Positions 26,606 to 36,315 of a stretch of DNA of 64,000 bases are shown piece after piece (the stretch's first letter is position 1; each line of letters begins with the position of its first letter). Both the position numbers and the translations under genes were made by a program. Below the pieces are notes generated by a model. The model made no database searches. It saw only the letters and a program-made list of their open reading frames with translations, and was not told the DNA's origin. The stretch spans positions 52,941 to 116,940 of the forward strand of contig NZ_MKIO01000040.1 in NCBI RefSeq assembly GCF_001938945.1, written 5' to 3'. This DNA comes from Xaviernesmea rhizosphaerae. Its GTDB lineage: Bacteria > Pseudomonadota > Alphaproteobacteria > Rhizobiales > Rhizobiaceae.

Positions 26606-27814
26606 ATGACCGAAGCCTATATTTACGACCACGTCCGCACCCCGCGCGGGCGCGGCAAGAAGGATGGGGCGCTGCACGAAGTGCCCTCCGTGCGTCTGGC
26701 GGCGAAAACGCTGGAAGCGCTGCGCGACCGCAACGGGCTGGACACGACCCAGGTGGACGACATCATCATGGGCTGTGTCGATCCCGTGATGGATGCCGGC
26801 GCGGTGATCCCCAAGGCGGCTGCCTTCGAAGCCGGCTATTCGACCAAAGCGCCGGGCATGCAGATCTCGCGCTTCTGCGCCTCCGGCCTCGACGCGGTCA
26901 ACCTGGCCGCCGGCAAGATCGCCGCAGGCGCCGACGAGATCGTCATCGCAGGCGGAGTGGAAAGCATGTCGCGCGTCGGCATGGGCATGTCCGGCGGCTC
27001 CTGGTACATGGACCCCTCGGTCAACTTCCCCTCCTTCTTCATGCCGCAGGGCGTCTCGGCCGACCTGATCGCCACCAAATACGGCTTTACCCGCGACGAC
27101 GTCGATGCCTATGCCGTGGAAAGCCAGCGGCGTGCGGCAGCGGCCTGGGAAAAGGGCTATTTCGCCAAGTCCGTGATCCCGGTGAAGGACCAGAACGGGC
27201 TGACCATTCTCGACCGTGACGAGCATATGCGTCCCGGTACAGACATGCAGGCGCTCGCTTCGCTCAATGCCTCCTTCCAGATGCCGGGCGAGATGGGCGG
27301 CTTCGAGGCCGTCGGCATCCAGGCCCATCCCGAGATCGAGCGCATCAACTACGTTCACCACGCCGGCAATTCCTCTGGCATCGTCGATGGTGCGGGTGCG
27401 GTTCTGATCGGCTCGAAGGCCGGTGGCGAAACGCTGGGGCTGAAGCCCCGCGCCCGCATCCGCGCCTTCGCCAATATCGGCTCCGAGCCGGCGCTGATGC
27501 TGACCGGCCCAGTCGATGTCACCGAGAAGCTCCTGAAGAAGACCGGAATGTCGATCTCCGACATCGACCTGTTCGAGCTGAACGAGGCATTTGCCGCCGT
27601 GGTGCTGCGCTACATGCAGGCCTTCGAAATTTCTCACGACATCATCAACGTCAATGGCGGCGCCATTGCTATGGGCCATCCACTGGGCGCCACCGGCGCG
27701 ATGATCCTTGGCACGGTGCTGGACGAGCTGGAGCGGCGCGATCTCAACACCGCGCTGGTGACGCTCTGCATCGGCGCCGGCATGGGCACCGCCACCGTGA
27801 TCGAACGCGTCTGA
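26606..27814 (+). CDS. fadA: Acetyl-CoA C-acyltransferase (thiolase)
   Basis: A 402-residue thiolase performing the last step of beta-oxidation, CoA-dependent cleavage of 3-ketoacyl-CoA. The nucleophile is Cys91 in SRFCASGLDAVN. NGGAIAMGHPLGATGA supplies the active-site histidine, and TLCIGAGMGTA the second cysteine. ELNEAFAAV is also conserved. The ATG at 26606 has GAGAGG upstream. The next gene, FadB, starts 20 bases after the stop, so these two subunits are co-expressed. In vivo chain-length preference is not readable. Confidence 0.95.
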   Translation: MTEAYIYDHVRTPRGRGKKDGALHEVPSVRLAAKTLEALRDRNGLDTTQVDDIIMGCVDPVMDAGAVIPKAAAFEAGYSTKAPGMQISRFCASGLDAVNLAAGKIAAGADEIVIAGGVESMSRVGMGMSGGSWYMDPSVNFPSFFMPQGVSADLIATKYGFTRDDVDAYAVESQRRAAAAWEKGYFAKSVIPVKDQNGLTILDRDEHMRPGTDMQALASLNASFQMPGEMGGFEAVGIQAHPEIERINYVHHAGNSSGIVDGAGAVLIGSKAGGETLGLKPRARIRAFANIGSEPALMLTGPVDVTEKLLKKTGMSISDIDLFELNEAFAAVVLRYMQAFEISHDIINVNGGAIAMGHPLGATGAMILGTVLDELERRDLNTALVTLCIGAGMGTATVIERV

Positions 27815-27834
27815 GACCCGGAAGGATTTCGAGG

Positions 27835-30048
27835 ATGAGCTACAAGAATTTCACCATCGAGACCGACGCCGACGGCATTGCGCTCGTCACCTGGGACATG
27901 CCTGAGAAGTCGATGAACGTCTTCACCGAGGAGGTGATGAACGAGATCGACGCCATCGTCGACGCCACCGTCAAGGACGAAGCCGTCAAGGGCGTGGTCT
28001 TCACCTCGGGCAAGTCGACCTTCTCCGGCGGCGCGGATCTGACCATGATCCGCGGGATGTTCTCGCTGCTGCAGGACGAACAGGCTGCCGATCCCGATCA
28101 GGCCATGCAGAAACTGTTCGAGGTGGCCGGCCGGATGACCTGGCTGTGGCGCAAGGTCGAGACCAATGGCAAGCCCTGGGTCTCCGCCATCAACGGCACC
28201 TGTATGGGCGGCGCCTTCGAGCTGTCGCTCGCCTGCCATGGCCGCGTCGCCTCCAACGCGAAATCGGTGAAGATCGCCCTGCCGGAAGTCAAGGTCGGCA
28301 TCTTTCCGGGCGCCGGCGGCACCCAGCGCGTGCCGCGCCTGACCAATGCGCAGGACGCGCTGCAGATGATGACCACGGGCCAGACGCTCACCCCCCAGCG
28401 CGCCAAGGCCATGAACCTCGTGCATCAGGTGGTCGAGCCCGACCAGCTGATCCCGGCTGCCAAGCAGATGATCAAGGACGGGCTGAAGCCCGTCGCGCCC
28501 TGGGACGAGCGCGGCTTCAAGGTGCCGGGCGGCGGCATCTGGACGCCGGCGGCGGCCCAGCTCTGGCCGGCCGCCCCCGCCATCCTGCGCCGCGAGACGG
28601 CGGGCAACTATCCCGGCGCGCTGGCGATCCTCAAATGCGTCTATGAAGGCCTGCAATTGCCCTTCGACACGGCCTTGAAGGTGGAGCAGCGCTATTTCAC
28701 CCAGGTGCTGCGCACCACCGAGGCCTTCTCGATGATCCGCTCGCTGTTCATCTCCATGCAGGAGCTGGGCAAGGGCGCACGCCGGCCCGCTGGCATCGAG
28801 AAGCAGAAGCTGGCGAAGATCGGCGTGGTCGGCGCCGGCTTCATGGGCGCCTCCATCGCCTATGTCACGGCTGCCGCCGGCATCGCCGTCACCCTGATCG
28901 ACCGCGACGAGGAGGCCGCCGCCAAGGGCAAGGCCGTCTCGGAAAAGCTGGTGGCCGACAGCGTCGGCAAGGGCCGCATGACCAAGGAGGACGGCGAAAA
29001 GCTGCTGTCGCTCATCACCCCGACGGCCGATTACGCCACTCTTTCGGACGTGCCGCTGGTGATCGAGGCGGTGTTCGAGGATCGTCAGGTCAAGAAGGAT
29101 GTGATCGAGAAGATCGAGGCGTTGCTGCCCGAAGGCGCGATCTTCGCCTCCAACACCTCCACCCTGCCGATCACGGGTCTGGCTGAAAACTCCAAGCGGC
29201 CGGAGCAGTTCATCGGCGTGCATTTCTTCTCGCCTGTCGAGAAGATGATGCTGACAGAGGTGATCCTTGGCGAGAAGACCGGCGACAAGGCCCTGGCCGT
29301 TGCGCTCGATTACGTCGCCCAGATCAAGAAGACGCCCATCGTCGTCAACGATACGCGCGGCTTCTACGTCAACCGCTGCGTCTTCCGCTACATCAACGAG
29401 GCCTATGACATGCTGATCGAAGGCGTGCCGGCGGCCATGATCGAGAATGCCGCCAAGATGGCCGGCATGCCGGTCGGCCCGCTCTCACTCAATGACGAGG
29501 TGGCGGTCGATCTCAGCCAGAAGATCATGAAGGCCTCGATCGCCGATCTCGGTGCTGCATCGGTCAAGCCCGAACACATGACGCTGATCGACAAAATGGT
29601 GAACGAGCTCGACCGGCGCGGCCGCAAGAACGGCAAGGGCTTCTACGATTATCCGGCCAAGCCGGCGAAGAAGTCGCTCTGGCCGGGCCTGAAGGAGCTC
29701 TATCCGCAGAAGAGCCCCGGGGATGTCGATGTGACCGTTCTGAAGGAACGGCTGCTCGTCACCATCGCGCTCGAAGCCGCCCGCACGATCGAGGAGGGCA
29801 TCGTCACCGATCCGCGCGAGGCCGATGTCGGCTCCATCCTCGGCTTCGGCTTCGCGCCTTACACCGGCGGAACGCTCTCCTATATCGACGGCATGGGCGT
29901 GAAGGCCTTCGTGGCGCTCTGCGAAAAACTGGCCGCAAGCTATGGCGACCACTTCCAGCCGACCCCGCTCCTGAAGGAGATGGCCGAGAAGGGCGAGACC
30001 TTCTACGGACGGTTCGACCCCTATGGGGCAGAGAAGAAGGCGGCTTGA
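27835..30048 (+). CDS. fadB: Multifunctional enoyl-CoA hydratase / 3-hydroxyacyl-CoA dehydrogenase
   Basis: A 737-residue bifunctional beta-oxidation subunit. The crotonase domain (about 1-210) has SGKSTFSGGADL, the oxyanion-hole ING-TCMGGAFELSLACH segment and EVKVGIFPGAGGTQRVPR. The NAD-binding domain starts near residue 328 (IGVVGAGFMGASIAYV). Dehydrogenase motifs include NTSTLPITGLA, FIGVHFFSPVEKM and NDTRGFYVNR, followed by duplicated C-terminal helical domains. It pairs with the upstream thiolase. An intrinsic terminator ends the operon. Confidence 0.95.
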   Translation: MSYKNFTIETDADGIALVTWDMPEKSMNVFTEEVMNEIDAIVDATVKDEAVKGVVFTSGKSTFSGGADLTMIRGMFSLLQDEQAADPDQAMQKLFEVAGRMTWLWRKVETNGKPWVSAINGTCMGGAFELSLACHGRVASNAKSVKIALPEVKVGIFPGAGGTQRVPRLTNAQDALQMMTTGQTLTPQRAKAMNLVHQVVEPDQLIPAAKQMIKDGLKPVAPWDERGFKVPGGGIWTPAAAQLWPAAPAILRRETAGNYPGALAILKCVYEGLQLPFDTALKVEQRYFTQVLRTTEAFSMIRSLFISMQELGKGARRPAGIEKQKLAKIGVVGAGFMGASIAYVTAAAGIAVTLIDRDEEAAAKGKAVSEKLVADSVGKGRMTKEDGEKLLSLITPTADYATLSDVPLVIEAVFEDRQVKKDVIEKIEALLPEGAIFASNTSTLPITGLAENSKRPEQFIGVHFFSPVEKMMLTEVILGEKTGDKALAVALDYVAQIKKTPIVVNDTRGFYVNRCVFRYINEAYDMLIEGVPAAMIENAAKMAGMPVGPLSLNDEVAVDLSQKIMKASIADLGAASVKPEHMTLIDKMVNELDRRGRKNGKGFYDYPAKPAKKSLWPGLKELYPQKSPGDVDVTVLKERLLVTIALEAARTIEEGIVTDPREADVGSILGFGFAPYTGGTLSYIDGMGVKAFVALCEKLAASYGDHFQPTPLLKEMAEKGETFYGRFDPYGAEKKAA

Positions 30049-30072
30049 ACAGCCTGCTCAGCAAAGCGCATG

Positions 30073-30099
30073 AAAAAGGGCCTTTCGGGGCCCTTTTTT
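30073..30099 (+). terminator. Rho-independent terminator of the fad operon
   Basis: A run of five A and GGGCC (30073-30082) pairs with GGCCC plus five T (30089-30098) around a six-base loop, ending in a T-tract. It lies 24 bases after the FadB stop. The A/T-flanked stem could also work for the convergent GT-C gene. Confidence 0.9.
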
Positions 30100-30157
30100 A
30101 TTGTGGAAGATCGGAAGAGAAGCCGCGTTCGTTTCAGGAAAGGCATGAGCGCGCGCT

Positions 30158-31801
30158 CTACTTCACCACCTTGTAAAGCTGGGCAAACCCCTTGTCGGCC
30201 ACCAGTGTGAGGTTCGCAAGGCTTGGCATCGGGCCGTCGATATTCGGCATGTCGGCGTTGACGACGAGGATATAGTCGAAACGATGCGGCCAGTCGGCCA
30301 TATAGGGATAGTCGTTCGCGACCGGCTTGCCCAGGAGATCGACGGTCGGCGGAATGCCTTCGGGCACGGAAATCTCGGTGTAGGGCGGCAGGACGGTGAT
30401 CGGCTGCTTGCCGGCGGCGGTGAACAGCGTGGGGATGAAGGCTTTCTGCCGCACCACGGCCAGGCTGCCGAAGTGCCAGTGGATCGGCATGTGGCGGCCG
30501 AGGAAGCGGCCGGGCGGGGCAACGGGATCGAGCGCGCGCTCGTTGGTGTGCTGCATCGGCAGCACGGTGGCGCCCGGCGGCACGCTGGCCAGCGCCTCCT
30601 CGACAGCGCGCATGTTCTTCTCGCCGGCCAGCCAGACGCGATCGACAAGCAGCATGCGCGAGGCCACGACCACCAGCGCGAAGGCCGAGATCGCCATCAG
30701 CGCCCGCCGGCTTTCAAACAGAGCGGGACGCAGGCCGGCCGCCAGCGCCAGCGCCATCATCGACGGCAGGCGGAGATCCATCGCCCCGGTGGCGAGATAG
30801 GCGACGGGCATGAAGGGCGAGACCAGCGCCAGAAGCGCGGCCACGAGGATCAGCCCCCAATGCACCGCCAGCCGCCGGCGCAGATAGGCGATGCCCAGAA
30901 GGGCGACGAACAGAGTCAGATAAATCGCGTCGCGCTGCGGATCATAGGTCTTGAAATAGGTGAGCAGCACAGAGGCGGCATTGGAGAGCGACCATTCGCC
31001 CCAGACGGCGCCGCCGCGCCCGGCCGGCATTTCCGTTCCCGGCAAGGCCGGGCCGAACAGCATCAGCACGATCAGCGGGACGAAGCAGGGCAGGCAGAAG
31101 GCAAGCATGCGGCCAATGGTGGCAGCCCATTCGCCGGGGCGGGCCAGAAGGCCGAGGCGCGGGCCGAAGGCGAGCGCTGCCTGCAGCAGGGCGAAGAACA
31201 TCAGCGCGAAGGGATGGGCGATCATCAGCACGCCGGCCGCCGCCACGCGATAAAGGAGCCGCACCGGCTGCGGGCGGGAACTCAGCCAGATCTCGCCAGC
31301 TGCAAAAAGAAGGGCCAGACCAAGGCCGATCTCGAAATTCAGGAAGCCGGCGAGGAAGATGAAGTTCCAGATCAGCATCACGCAGAAGACGGCCCACCAG
31401 TGCAGTCCGCCGAACAGCGCGCCATTGAGCGCGGCAATGCCGATGGCCGGCATCAACAGGCCGATCGAGAGCAGGATCGGGCTCAGCACGGTGATCGGCA
31501 CGGCCGGGCCGATCAGGCCGGCGATCATGTCGATCAGCACATTGGTCCAGGCCACGCCCCAGTCCACCCGGTACATGCCGGAGAGGGCCGGATCGGCTGC
31601 CCCGCCGGAGATCAGCCAGAGCCGGGCATAGTGGTTGGGGTAGTCCGGCAGCGGCGGAATGGCGACGGACAGGACCGGATAGAGCGAGATCAGCGCGGCG
31701 AGGAAGAAGAAGCCGGCCATCAGCGCATCATGGCGCCCCGATTCCCGTGCGCTGGCCGGAACGGCGGGAGAGAAGAGCGGGGATGGCGCGGGCTCAGCCA
31801 T
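30158..31801 (-). CDS. Polytopic GT-C-like membrane protein
   Basis: A 547-residue inner-membrane protein with about ten to eleven hydrophobic helices and a soluble C-terminal segment (about 410-547). After TM1, IPPLPDYPNHYARLW contains the D-x-P-N-H pattern seen in the first periplasmic loop of GT39-like lipid-linked sugar transferases. It probably transfers a polyprenyl-linked sugar delivered by the GtrB/GtrA pair encoded just upstream, with which it overlaps by eight bases. The acceptor (LPS, lipid A or protein) is unknown. Confidence 0.78.
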   Translation of the reverse strand: MAEPAPSPLFSPAVPASARESGRHDALMAGFFFLAALISLYPVLSVAIPPLPDYPNHYARLWLISGGAADPALSGMYRVDWGVAWTNVLIDMIAGLIGPAVPITVLSPILLSIGLLMPAIGIAALNGALFGGLHWWAVFCVMLIWNFIFLAGFLNFEIGLGLALLFAAGEIWLSSRPQPVRLLYRVAAAGVLMIAHPFALMFFALLQAALAFGPRLGLLARPGEWAATIGRMLAFCLPCFVPLIVLMLFGPALPGTEMPAGRGGAVWGEWSLSNAASVLLTYFKTYDPQRDAIYLTLFVALLGIAYLRRRLAVHWGLILVAALLALVSPFMPVAYLATGAMDLRLPSMMALALAAGLRPALFESRRALMAISAFALVVVASRMLLVDRVWLAGEKNMRAVEEALASVPPGATVLPMQHTNERALDPVAPPGRFLGRHMPIHWHFGSLAVVRQKAFIPTLFTAAGKQPITVLPPYTEISVPEGIPPTVDLLGKPVANDYPYMADWPHRFDYILVVNADMPNIDGPMPSLANLTLVADKGFAQLYKVVK

Positions 31802-32237
31802 GGGATGTTGCGCTCCGGAAGGTGACGAACTTGTTCAGGCCGAAGCCGATGGCGAAGGTGAAGACAACCGAGACCAGCTTGGCGGCGATCTCCGACAGGC
31901 CGAGCGCGATCATAGCCGCGAGGCTCGCCTGCGAGACCGCCAGCGACAACGCCGTCACGGCGGCAAAGCGCGCCACCAGGCGCAGCGAGTAGCGCGCGCC
32001 GGTGCCGCGGAAGGTCAGGCTCTTGTTCAGCACCAGGCTGTTGACCGCGCCCAGGCTGAAGCTGAGGAGATTGGCAAGAAGCGGGGCCAGCCCCAGCCAG
32101 ACGAGCCCGGCGAAGGCAAGCACATCCACGGCAGTGTTGAGCACGCCGACAAAGGCGAAGAGCCCGGCCTGGAGCCAGGGCGCCAGCGCCCTGCCCTTCT
32201 CACCGCCCGGGTCATGACCCTGCGCGCTGCTGGCCAT
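31794..32237 (-). CDS. gtrA: GtrA family flippase-like protein
   Basis: A 147-residue protein with four transmembrane helices and the GtrA signature: AGLFAFVGVLNTAVDVLAFAGLV at the first helix, NSLVLNKSLTFRG between helices two and three, and FGLNKFVTFR at the end. GtrA proteins are thought to flip undecaprenyl-phosphate-linked sugars to the periplasmic face. The start overlaps the stop of the glycosyltransferase gene (TGATG), fixing the start. Confidence 0.9.
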   Translation of the reverse strand: MASSAQGHDPGGEKGRALAPWLQAGLFAFVGVLNTAVDVLAFAGLVWLGLAPLLANLLSFSLGAVNSLVLNKSLTFRGTGARYSLRLVARFAAVTALSLAVSQASLAAMIALGLSEIAAKLVSVVFTFAIGFGLNKFVTFRSATSHG

Positions 32238-33262
32238 CAGCAGGACGCCTTGCGCAGCTGGGTGTCGAGCAGCGCGCCCTGTTCGGCGGCGCCCATCTTG
32301 TAATAATCGGCCGGCAGCGGCGTGCTGACGCCGGCCTGGCGGATGGCGGCGATGGTGAAGAGCGGGCGGCGCTTGACCTCCTGCACCACCCGGCCGAGAT
32401 ATTCGCCGAAGACGCCCATGACCACCAGCTGCACGCCGGAGAAGAAGGAGATGGCCACCAGCGAGCTGGCCCAGCCGGGAACGACATTGCCGAGCATCCA
32501 CTGCACCACGGCATAGGTCAGGATTAGGAAGGCGAAGACGGCCGACATCAACCCCAGCCAGACGGCGAGCTGCAGCGGCACGGTCGAGAAGCTCGTCAGC
32601 GCATCGGTGGCAAAGGACACCATCTTGCGCAGCGGATATTTGGTCGTGCCGGCAAAGCGCGGCTCGCGCGCATAGGGCATGGCCACCTGCCGCCCGCCGA
32701 TCCAGCTGACCATGCCGCGGATGAAGCGGTGCTGCTCCGGCATGCCGCGCAGAATATCGACCACCGTGCGGTTCATCAGCCGGAAGTCGCCGGTGTCGCG
32801 CGGGATCGGCACGGCCGAGAGCCGGTTGAGCATGCGGTAGAACAGCGAGGCGGTCGCGAGCTTGAAGGCGGTCTCGCCAGAGCGCGAGGCACGCTGGCCA
32901 TAGACGACATCCGCGCCGCCATCCATGATCTGCATCATCTGCGGCAGAAGCTCCGGCGGGTCCTGCAGGTCGGCATCGATCAGCAGCACCCGTGAGCCCT
33001 TGGCGATCGACAGGCCGGCGGTAACGGCGAGCTGGTGCCCGTGGTTGCGGAACAGCCTGACGCCGACGATATGGGGATCAGCGTCCGCCAGCTCCTCGAT
33101 CAGCGGCCATGTCCGGTCGGAAGAGCCGTCATCGACGAGCACGATCTCATGGCTGTCGCCGCAGGCCGCCAGGCAGGCGGCGGACATGCGGCGATGAAAG
33201 TCGCGCAGCACCGCCTCTTCATTGTAGCACGGCGCCACGACGGACAGTTTGATCTCGCCCAT
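32237..33262 (-). CDS. GtrB-like polyprenyl-phosphate glycosyltransferase (GT2)
   Basis: A 341-residue GT2 enzyme. The catalytic domain starts LSVVAPCYNEEAVL, with VLVDDGSSDRTW, LLIDADLQDPPEL and DTGDFRLMNR as nucleotide-sugar and metal motifs. Two C-terminal transmembrane helices (LAVWLGLMSAVFAFLILTYAVV and SLVAISFFSGVQLVVMGVF) end in GEYLGRVVQEVKRRPLF, the GtrB/DPM1-like tail. It would load a sugar onto polyprenyl phosphate. First gene of the gtr-like trio. ATG at 33262; AAGG lies about ten bases upstream. Confidence 0.92.
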   Translation of the reverse strand: MGEIKLSVVAPCYNEEAVLRDFHRRMSAACLAACGDSHEIVLVDDGSSDRTWPLIEELADADPHIVGVRLFRNHGHQLAVTAGLSIAKGSRVLLIDADLQDPPELLPQMMQIMDGGADVVYGQRASRSGETAFKLATASLFYRMLNRLSAVPIPRDTGDFRLMNRTVVDILRGMPEQHRFIRGMVSWIGGRQVAMPYAREPRFAGTTKYPLRKMVSFATDALTSFSTVPLQLAVWLGLMSAVFAFLILTYAVVQWMLGNVVPGWASSLVAISFFSGVQLVVMGVFGEYLGRVVQEVKRRPLFTIAAIRQAGVSTPLPADYYKMGAAEQGALLDTQLRKASC

Positions 33263-33605
33263 GGAGGATGACCTTCGAGAGAGGAACCTGAAATGCATGC
33301 AAAGGCCCTGCAGTGCAATATAACCGCGCGGGCCGGCAAAGACCATGACAGCCGCAGGTGAGTTTCGTCTCAAGGTAAATGGTAAAAAAGATCCAACGCA
33401 GCGCGGCATCGCGCCTTTCCACTGTGCCACGACGTGGGCGGCCCCGGATGTGCGCGGCTCGTCCGGAAGAGGATGCGGACAGGTGCGGTGGCTTACCTCG
33501 GCTGAGGAACGGCCTCCTGATCTGCCGTGAGGGTCGGATGCGCCCCCGCGCCACAGTCTGGTGGCGACAGGAGCGGCAACTGGCCCGGGACGGGCAGCCT
33601 CAACG
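33263..33605. other. Intergenic, no gene seen
   Basis: Promoter region for the minus-strand glycosylation trio. A TATATT-like -10 element occurs on the minus strand near 33320, but no convincing -35. The right-hand part belongs to the 3' region of the Tim44-domain gene. No gene is supported. Confidence 0.45.
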
Positions 33606-33632
33606 CAAAACGGCGGCCATAAGGGCCGCCGT
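33605..33632 (-). terminator. Intrinsic terminator of the Tim44-domain gene
   Basis: Perfect nine-base arms ACGGCGGCC (33610-33618) and GGCCGCCGT (33624-33632), followed on the minus strand by TTTTG. It lies about 30 bases beyond the stop codon of the minus-strand gene. Confidence 0.75.
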
Positions 33633-33662
33633 GCAAGGATCATGAAAGGGAAGAAGCGAGCG

Positions 33663-34721
33663 TCAGGCCGCCTTGGTTCCCTGGATGGCGGAGACGCGCC
33701 AGTCGCGCTCGCCCCGCTTGCGCAGGAAGGTCCAGACCTCGGTTGCCTCGGTCGGGCGCGCCGGATCGCCTTCGATGATCCGGCCGCTGTCGCGGTCGCG
33801 CATCACGTCGACGCTCTCATAGCGCATAGCGACGGTGGCATAATCCGCATCGCCCTCGCGCCAGGCTTCGGCCAGATCGCCCTGCAGCAGGCGCACGGCG
33901 GAGACCTCGTTGCGCACGCCGCTGGTGGCGTTGTCGCTGAGTTCCTCGGCCAGATAGGACATGGCCTCCGGCGTCGTCAGCTTGCGCAGCGTCGCGTAAT
34001 CCTCGGCGCCATAGGCCTTCTGCACGTCCGCAAGCATGGCTTCGAAGCGATCGAAATCCGCGCCGCTCAAGCCCACTTCGTCGGTGCCGGCGGCAACGGT
34101 CGCCGCCGCAGCCGGCGCGCCTGCGCCATAGGAGGGCGCACCATAAGCGGGCACGGCGTTACCAGACGGCGCAGCCTGGGGCCCACCGGCCATGCGGGCA
34201 TTGGCGCCTGCATAAGACCCGGTATTGGGACGCGCGCCATTGCCGGCATAACCCGGCTGGCGGCGATTGGCGAGGAAGCGCATCAGCAGCATGATGGCGC
34301 CGCCGATCAGCAGGATCTGCAGCAGCATGCCGAGGAAGCCGAAACCGCCGCCGAAGCCATGGCCCAGCATCATGCCCAGAAGACCGCCGGCGATCAGGCC
34401 GCCGACCATGGAGCGACCGAAGCCACCGGCGCCGAAGAAGCCGGGGCGGGCCGCCTGCTGCGTCTGCTGCATGCCCGGGTTGGTGCGGGTCGCGCCCGGC
34501 TGGGCTGCGGTGCCGGGGTTGGTGTTCGGCGTCATGCTGCGGTTGATGGTCTGCGTGCCGGTTGGCGCCGTCTGCGTCGTCGGCGGCGCCGAATAGGTGC
34601 GCGTGCCGCGGCTGCCGAAACCGCCGCCGCCGGCGCGCCGTGCCTCGGCCACATCCGCGACCGTGATGCCCAGCGTGAGGGCGACCGCCGTCAGTGCGAA
34701 TATGCGTCGAAAGCGTGACAT
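33663..34721 (-). CDS. Tim44-like domain protein (TimA-type)
   Basis: A 352-residue secreted or membrane protein. It has a signal peptide (about 1-27, ending AEARR), a Gly/Ser then Thr/Pro-rich stretch, a hydrophobic Gly-rich region (about 95-150), another Ala/Gly-rich linker, and a C-terminal Tim44-like domain (about 195-352) with DFDRFEAMLADVQKAYG and EVWTFLRKRGERDWRVSAIQG. Tim44-like bacterial proteins are inner-membrane associated; function uncertain. ATG at 34721 has GGAGGAC nine bases upstream. Confidence 0.88.
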   Translation of the reverse strand: MSRFRRIFALTAVALTLGITVADVAEARRAGGGGFGSRGTRTYSAPPTTQTAPTGTQTINRSMTPNTNPGTAAQPGATRTNPGMQQTQQAARPGFFGAGGFGRSMVGGLIAGGLLGMMLGHGFGGGFGFLGMLLQILLIGGAIMLLMRFLANRRQPGYAGNGARPNTGSYAGANARMAGGPQAAPSGNAVPAYGAPSYGAGAPAAAATVAAGTDEVGLSGADFDRFEAMLADVQKAYGAEDYATLRKLTTPEAMSYLAEELSDNATSGVRNEVSAVRLLQGDLAEAWREGDADYATVAMRYESVDVMRDRDSGRIIEGDPARPTEATEVWTFLRKRGERDWRVSAIQGTKAA

Positions 34722-34886
34722 GAACTGCAAGTCCTCCGAATGATCGTTGCCCCTGATATGGGGAGGCCCCCGCCCGGATGGCAAGGGCTCGGACGCCACA
34801 ATGCAGACTTGTCGCCCGGGCGTCCTTTCACGAATATGTCAGTCGCGCGCGAGCAGGCCTCCGGCGGCGGAAATTTCCCTCAAGGG

Positions 34887-36257
34887 TTAATGAGTGAGAC
34901 CGCCGGTGCCGAAGAAGGTGTCGATCAGGAGCTTGACGTTCAGCACCACGATCAGGCCGGCGATCAGCCAGGCGGGGATGGCCAGCCAGCGGGGCGCAAC
35001 CAGCGTGCCCATGATGCGCCGGTTGGTGACGAAGCTGACCAGCGGAATGACGGCGAAGGGAAGCTGCATCGACAGCACCACCTGACTTAAGATCAGGAGA
35101 TCGGCCGTTCCCTTTTCGCCATAAAGCCAGGTGACCACCACGACCGGAACGATGGCGAGCATGCGGGTGATGAGGCGGCGCGCCCAGTTGGGGATGCGCA
35201 GATGGAGGAAGCCCTCCATCACGATCTGGCCGGCCAGCGTCGCCGTGACGGTGGAGTTGAGACCAGAAGCGAGAAGCGCCACGGCAAAGAGCGTGGAGGC
35301 CAGGCCGAAGCCGAGCAGCGGCGAGAGAAGCTCGTGCGCCTGCTCGATCTCGGCGACATCGGTGCGCCCGGTGTCGTGGAAGGCCACGGCGGCGACGATC
35401 AGGATCGCGGCATTGATGAACAGCGCCAGCATCAGGGCGATCGTGCTGTCGGCCACGGCGAAGCGGATGGCTTCGCGCCGGCCAGGTTCGGTGCGCTCAT
35501 AGGCGCGGGTCTGCACGATCGAGGAATGCAGGTAGAGATTGTGCGGCATGACGGTGGCGCCGATGATGCCGATGGCGATGTAGAGCATGGCCGGATTGGT
35601 GACGACCTCGCTCGACGGCACGAAGCCGGACAGCACGGCGGCAACCGGCGGCTGGGCCGCGACCATCTGGGCGATGAAGCAGACGGCGATGATCGTCAGG
35701 AGCGCGATGACGAAGGCTTCGAGATAGCGAAAGCCCCGGCTCATCAGCATCAGCACGAGAATGGCGTCTGCGGCCGTGATCAGAGCGCCGGCCAGGAGCG
35801 GAATGCCGAACAGGAGCTTGAGCGCGATGGCGGTGCCGATCACTTCCGCCAGATCGCAGGCGATGATGGCCGCCTCGCAGGCCAGCCACAGCACGAAGCC
35901 GACAGGCCGGGAATAATGCGCGCGACAGGCCTGGGCGAGATCCTGGCCGGTGGCGATGCCGAGCCGGGCGGCCAGCGCCTGCAACAGGATGGCCATCAGA
36001 TTGGACAGCAGGATGACCGAGAGCAGCGTGTAGCCGAACTGGGAGCCGCCGGCGATATCGGTCGCCCAGTTGCCGGGGTCCATATAGCCGACGGAGACCA
36101 TGTAGCCCGGGCCGACAAAGGCGAGGAAGCGGCGAAACCATGTGCCGCCCTTGGGCACGTGGATGGTGGCATGCGCTTCCGACAGGCTGGCGCGCGATGC
36201 CTTGTCCATCCGCCCCCAGGAGGCGGGTGTCGTCTCAGAAAGATCGGATGCGCTCAT
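34887..36257 (-). CDS. mntH: Nramp-type manganese/divalent metal transporter
   Basis: A 456-residue proton-coupled Mn(II) (and Fe(II)) importer of the inner membrane with eleven helices. TM1 carries SVGYMDPGNWATD, whose Asp and Asn bind metal, and TM6 carries GATVMPHNLYLHSS with the conserved MPH. The start at 36257 (MSASDLSET) is an ATG; a GTG at 36287 is also in frame. A MntR-type regulator is divergently encoded, so repression by manganese is likely. Confidence 0.96.
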   Translation of the reverse strand: MSASDLSETTPASWGRMDKASRASLSEAHATIHVPKGGTWFRRFLAFVGPGYMVSVGYMDPGNWATDIAGGSQFGYTLLSVILLSNLMAILLQALAARLGIATGQDLAQACRAHYSRPVGFVLWLACEAAIIACDLAEVIGTAIALKLLFGIPLLAGALITAADAILVLMLMSRGFRYLEAFVIALLTIIAVCFIAQMVAAQPPVAAVLSGFVPSSEVVTNPAMLYIAIGIIGATVMPHNLYLHSSIVQTRAYERTEPGRREAIRFAVADSTIALMLALFINAAILIVAAVAFHDTGRTDVAEIEQAHELLSPLLGFGLASTLFAVALLASGLNSTVTATLAGQIVMEGFLHLRIPNWARRLITRMLAIVPVVVVTWLYGEKGTADLLILSQVVLSMQLPFAVIPLVSFVTNRRIMGTLVAPRWLAIPAWLIAGLIVVLNVKLLIDTFFGTGGLTH

Positions 36258-36315
36258 CGTCGGAAAGCCTGTGATTTGAAGTTGCACCGTCGTTCCGGAA
36301 AGCTAGGGCCATCCC

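Noticed and set aside
30284..31825. 513-codon plus-strand frame opposite the GT-C-like gene
   Set aside because: Gln/Arg/His/Gly-rich complement of a membrane protein.
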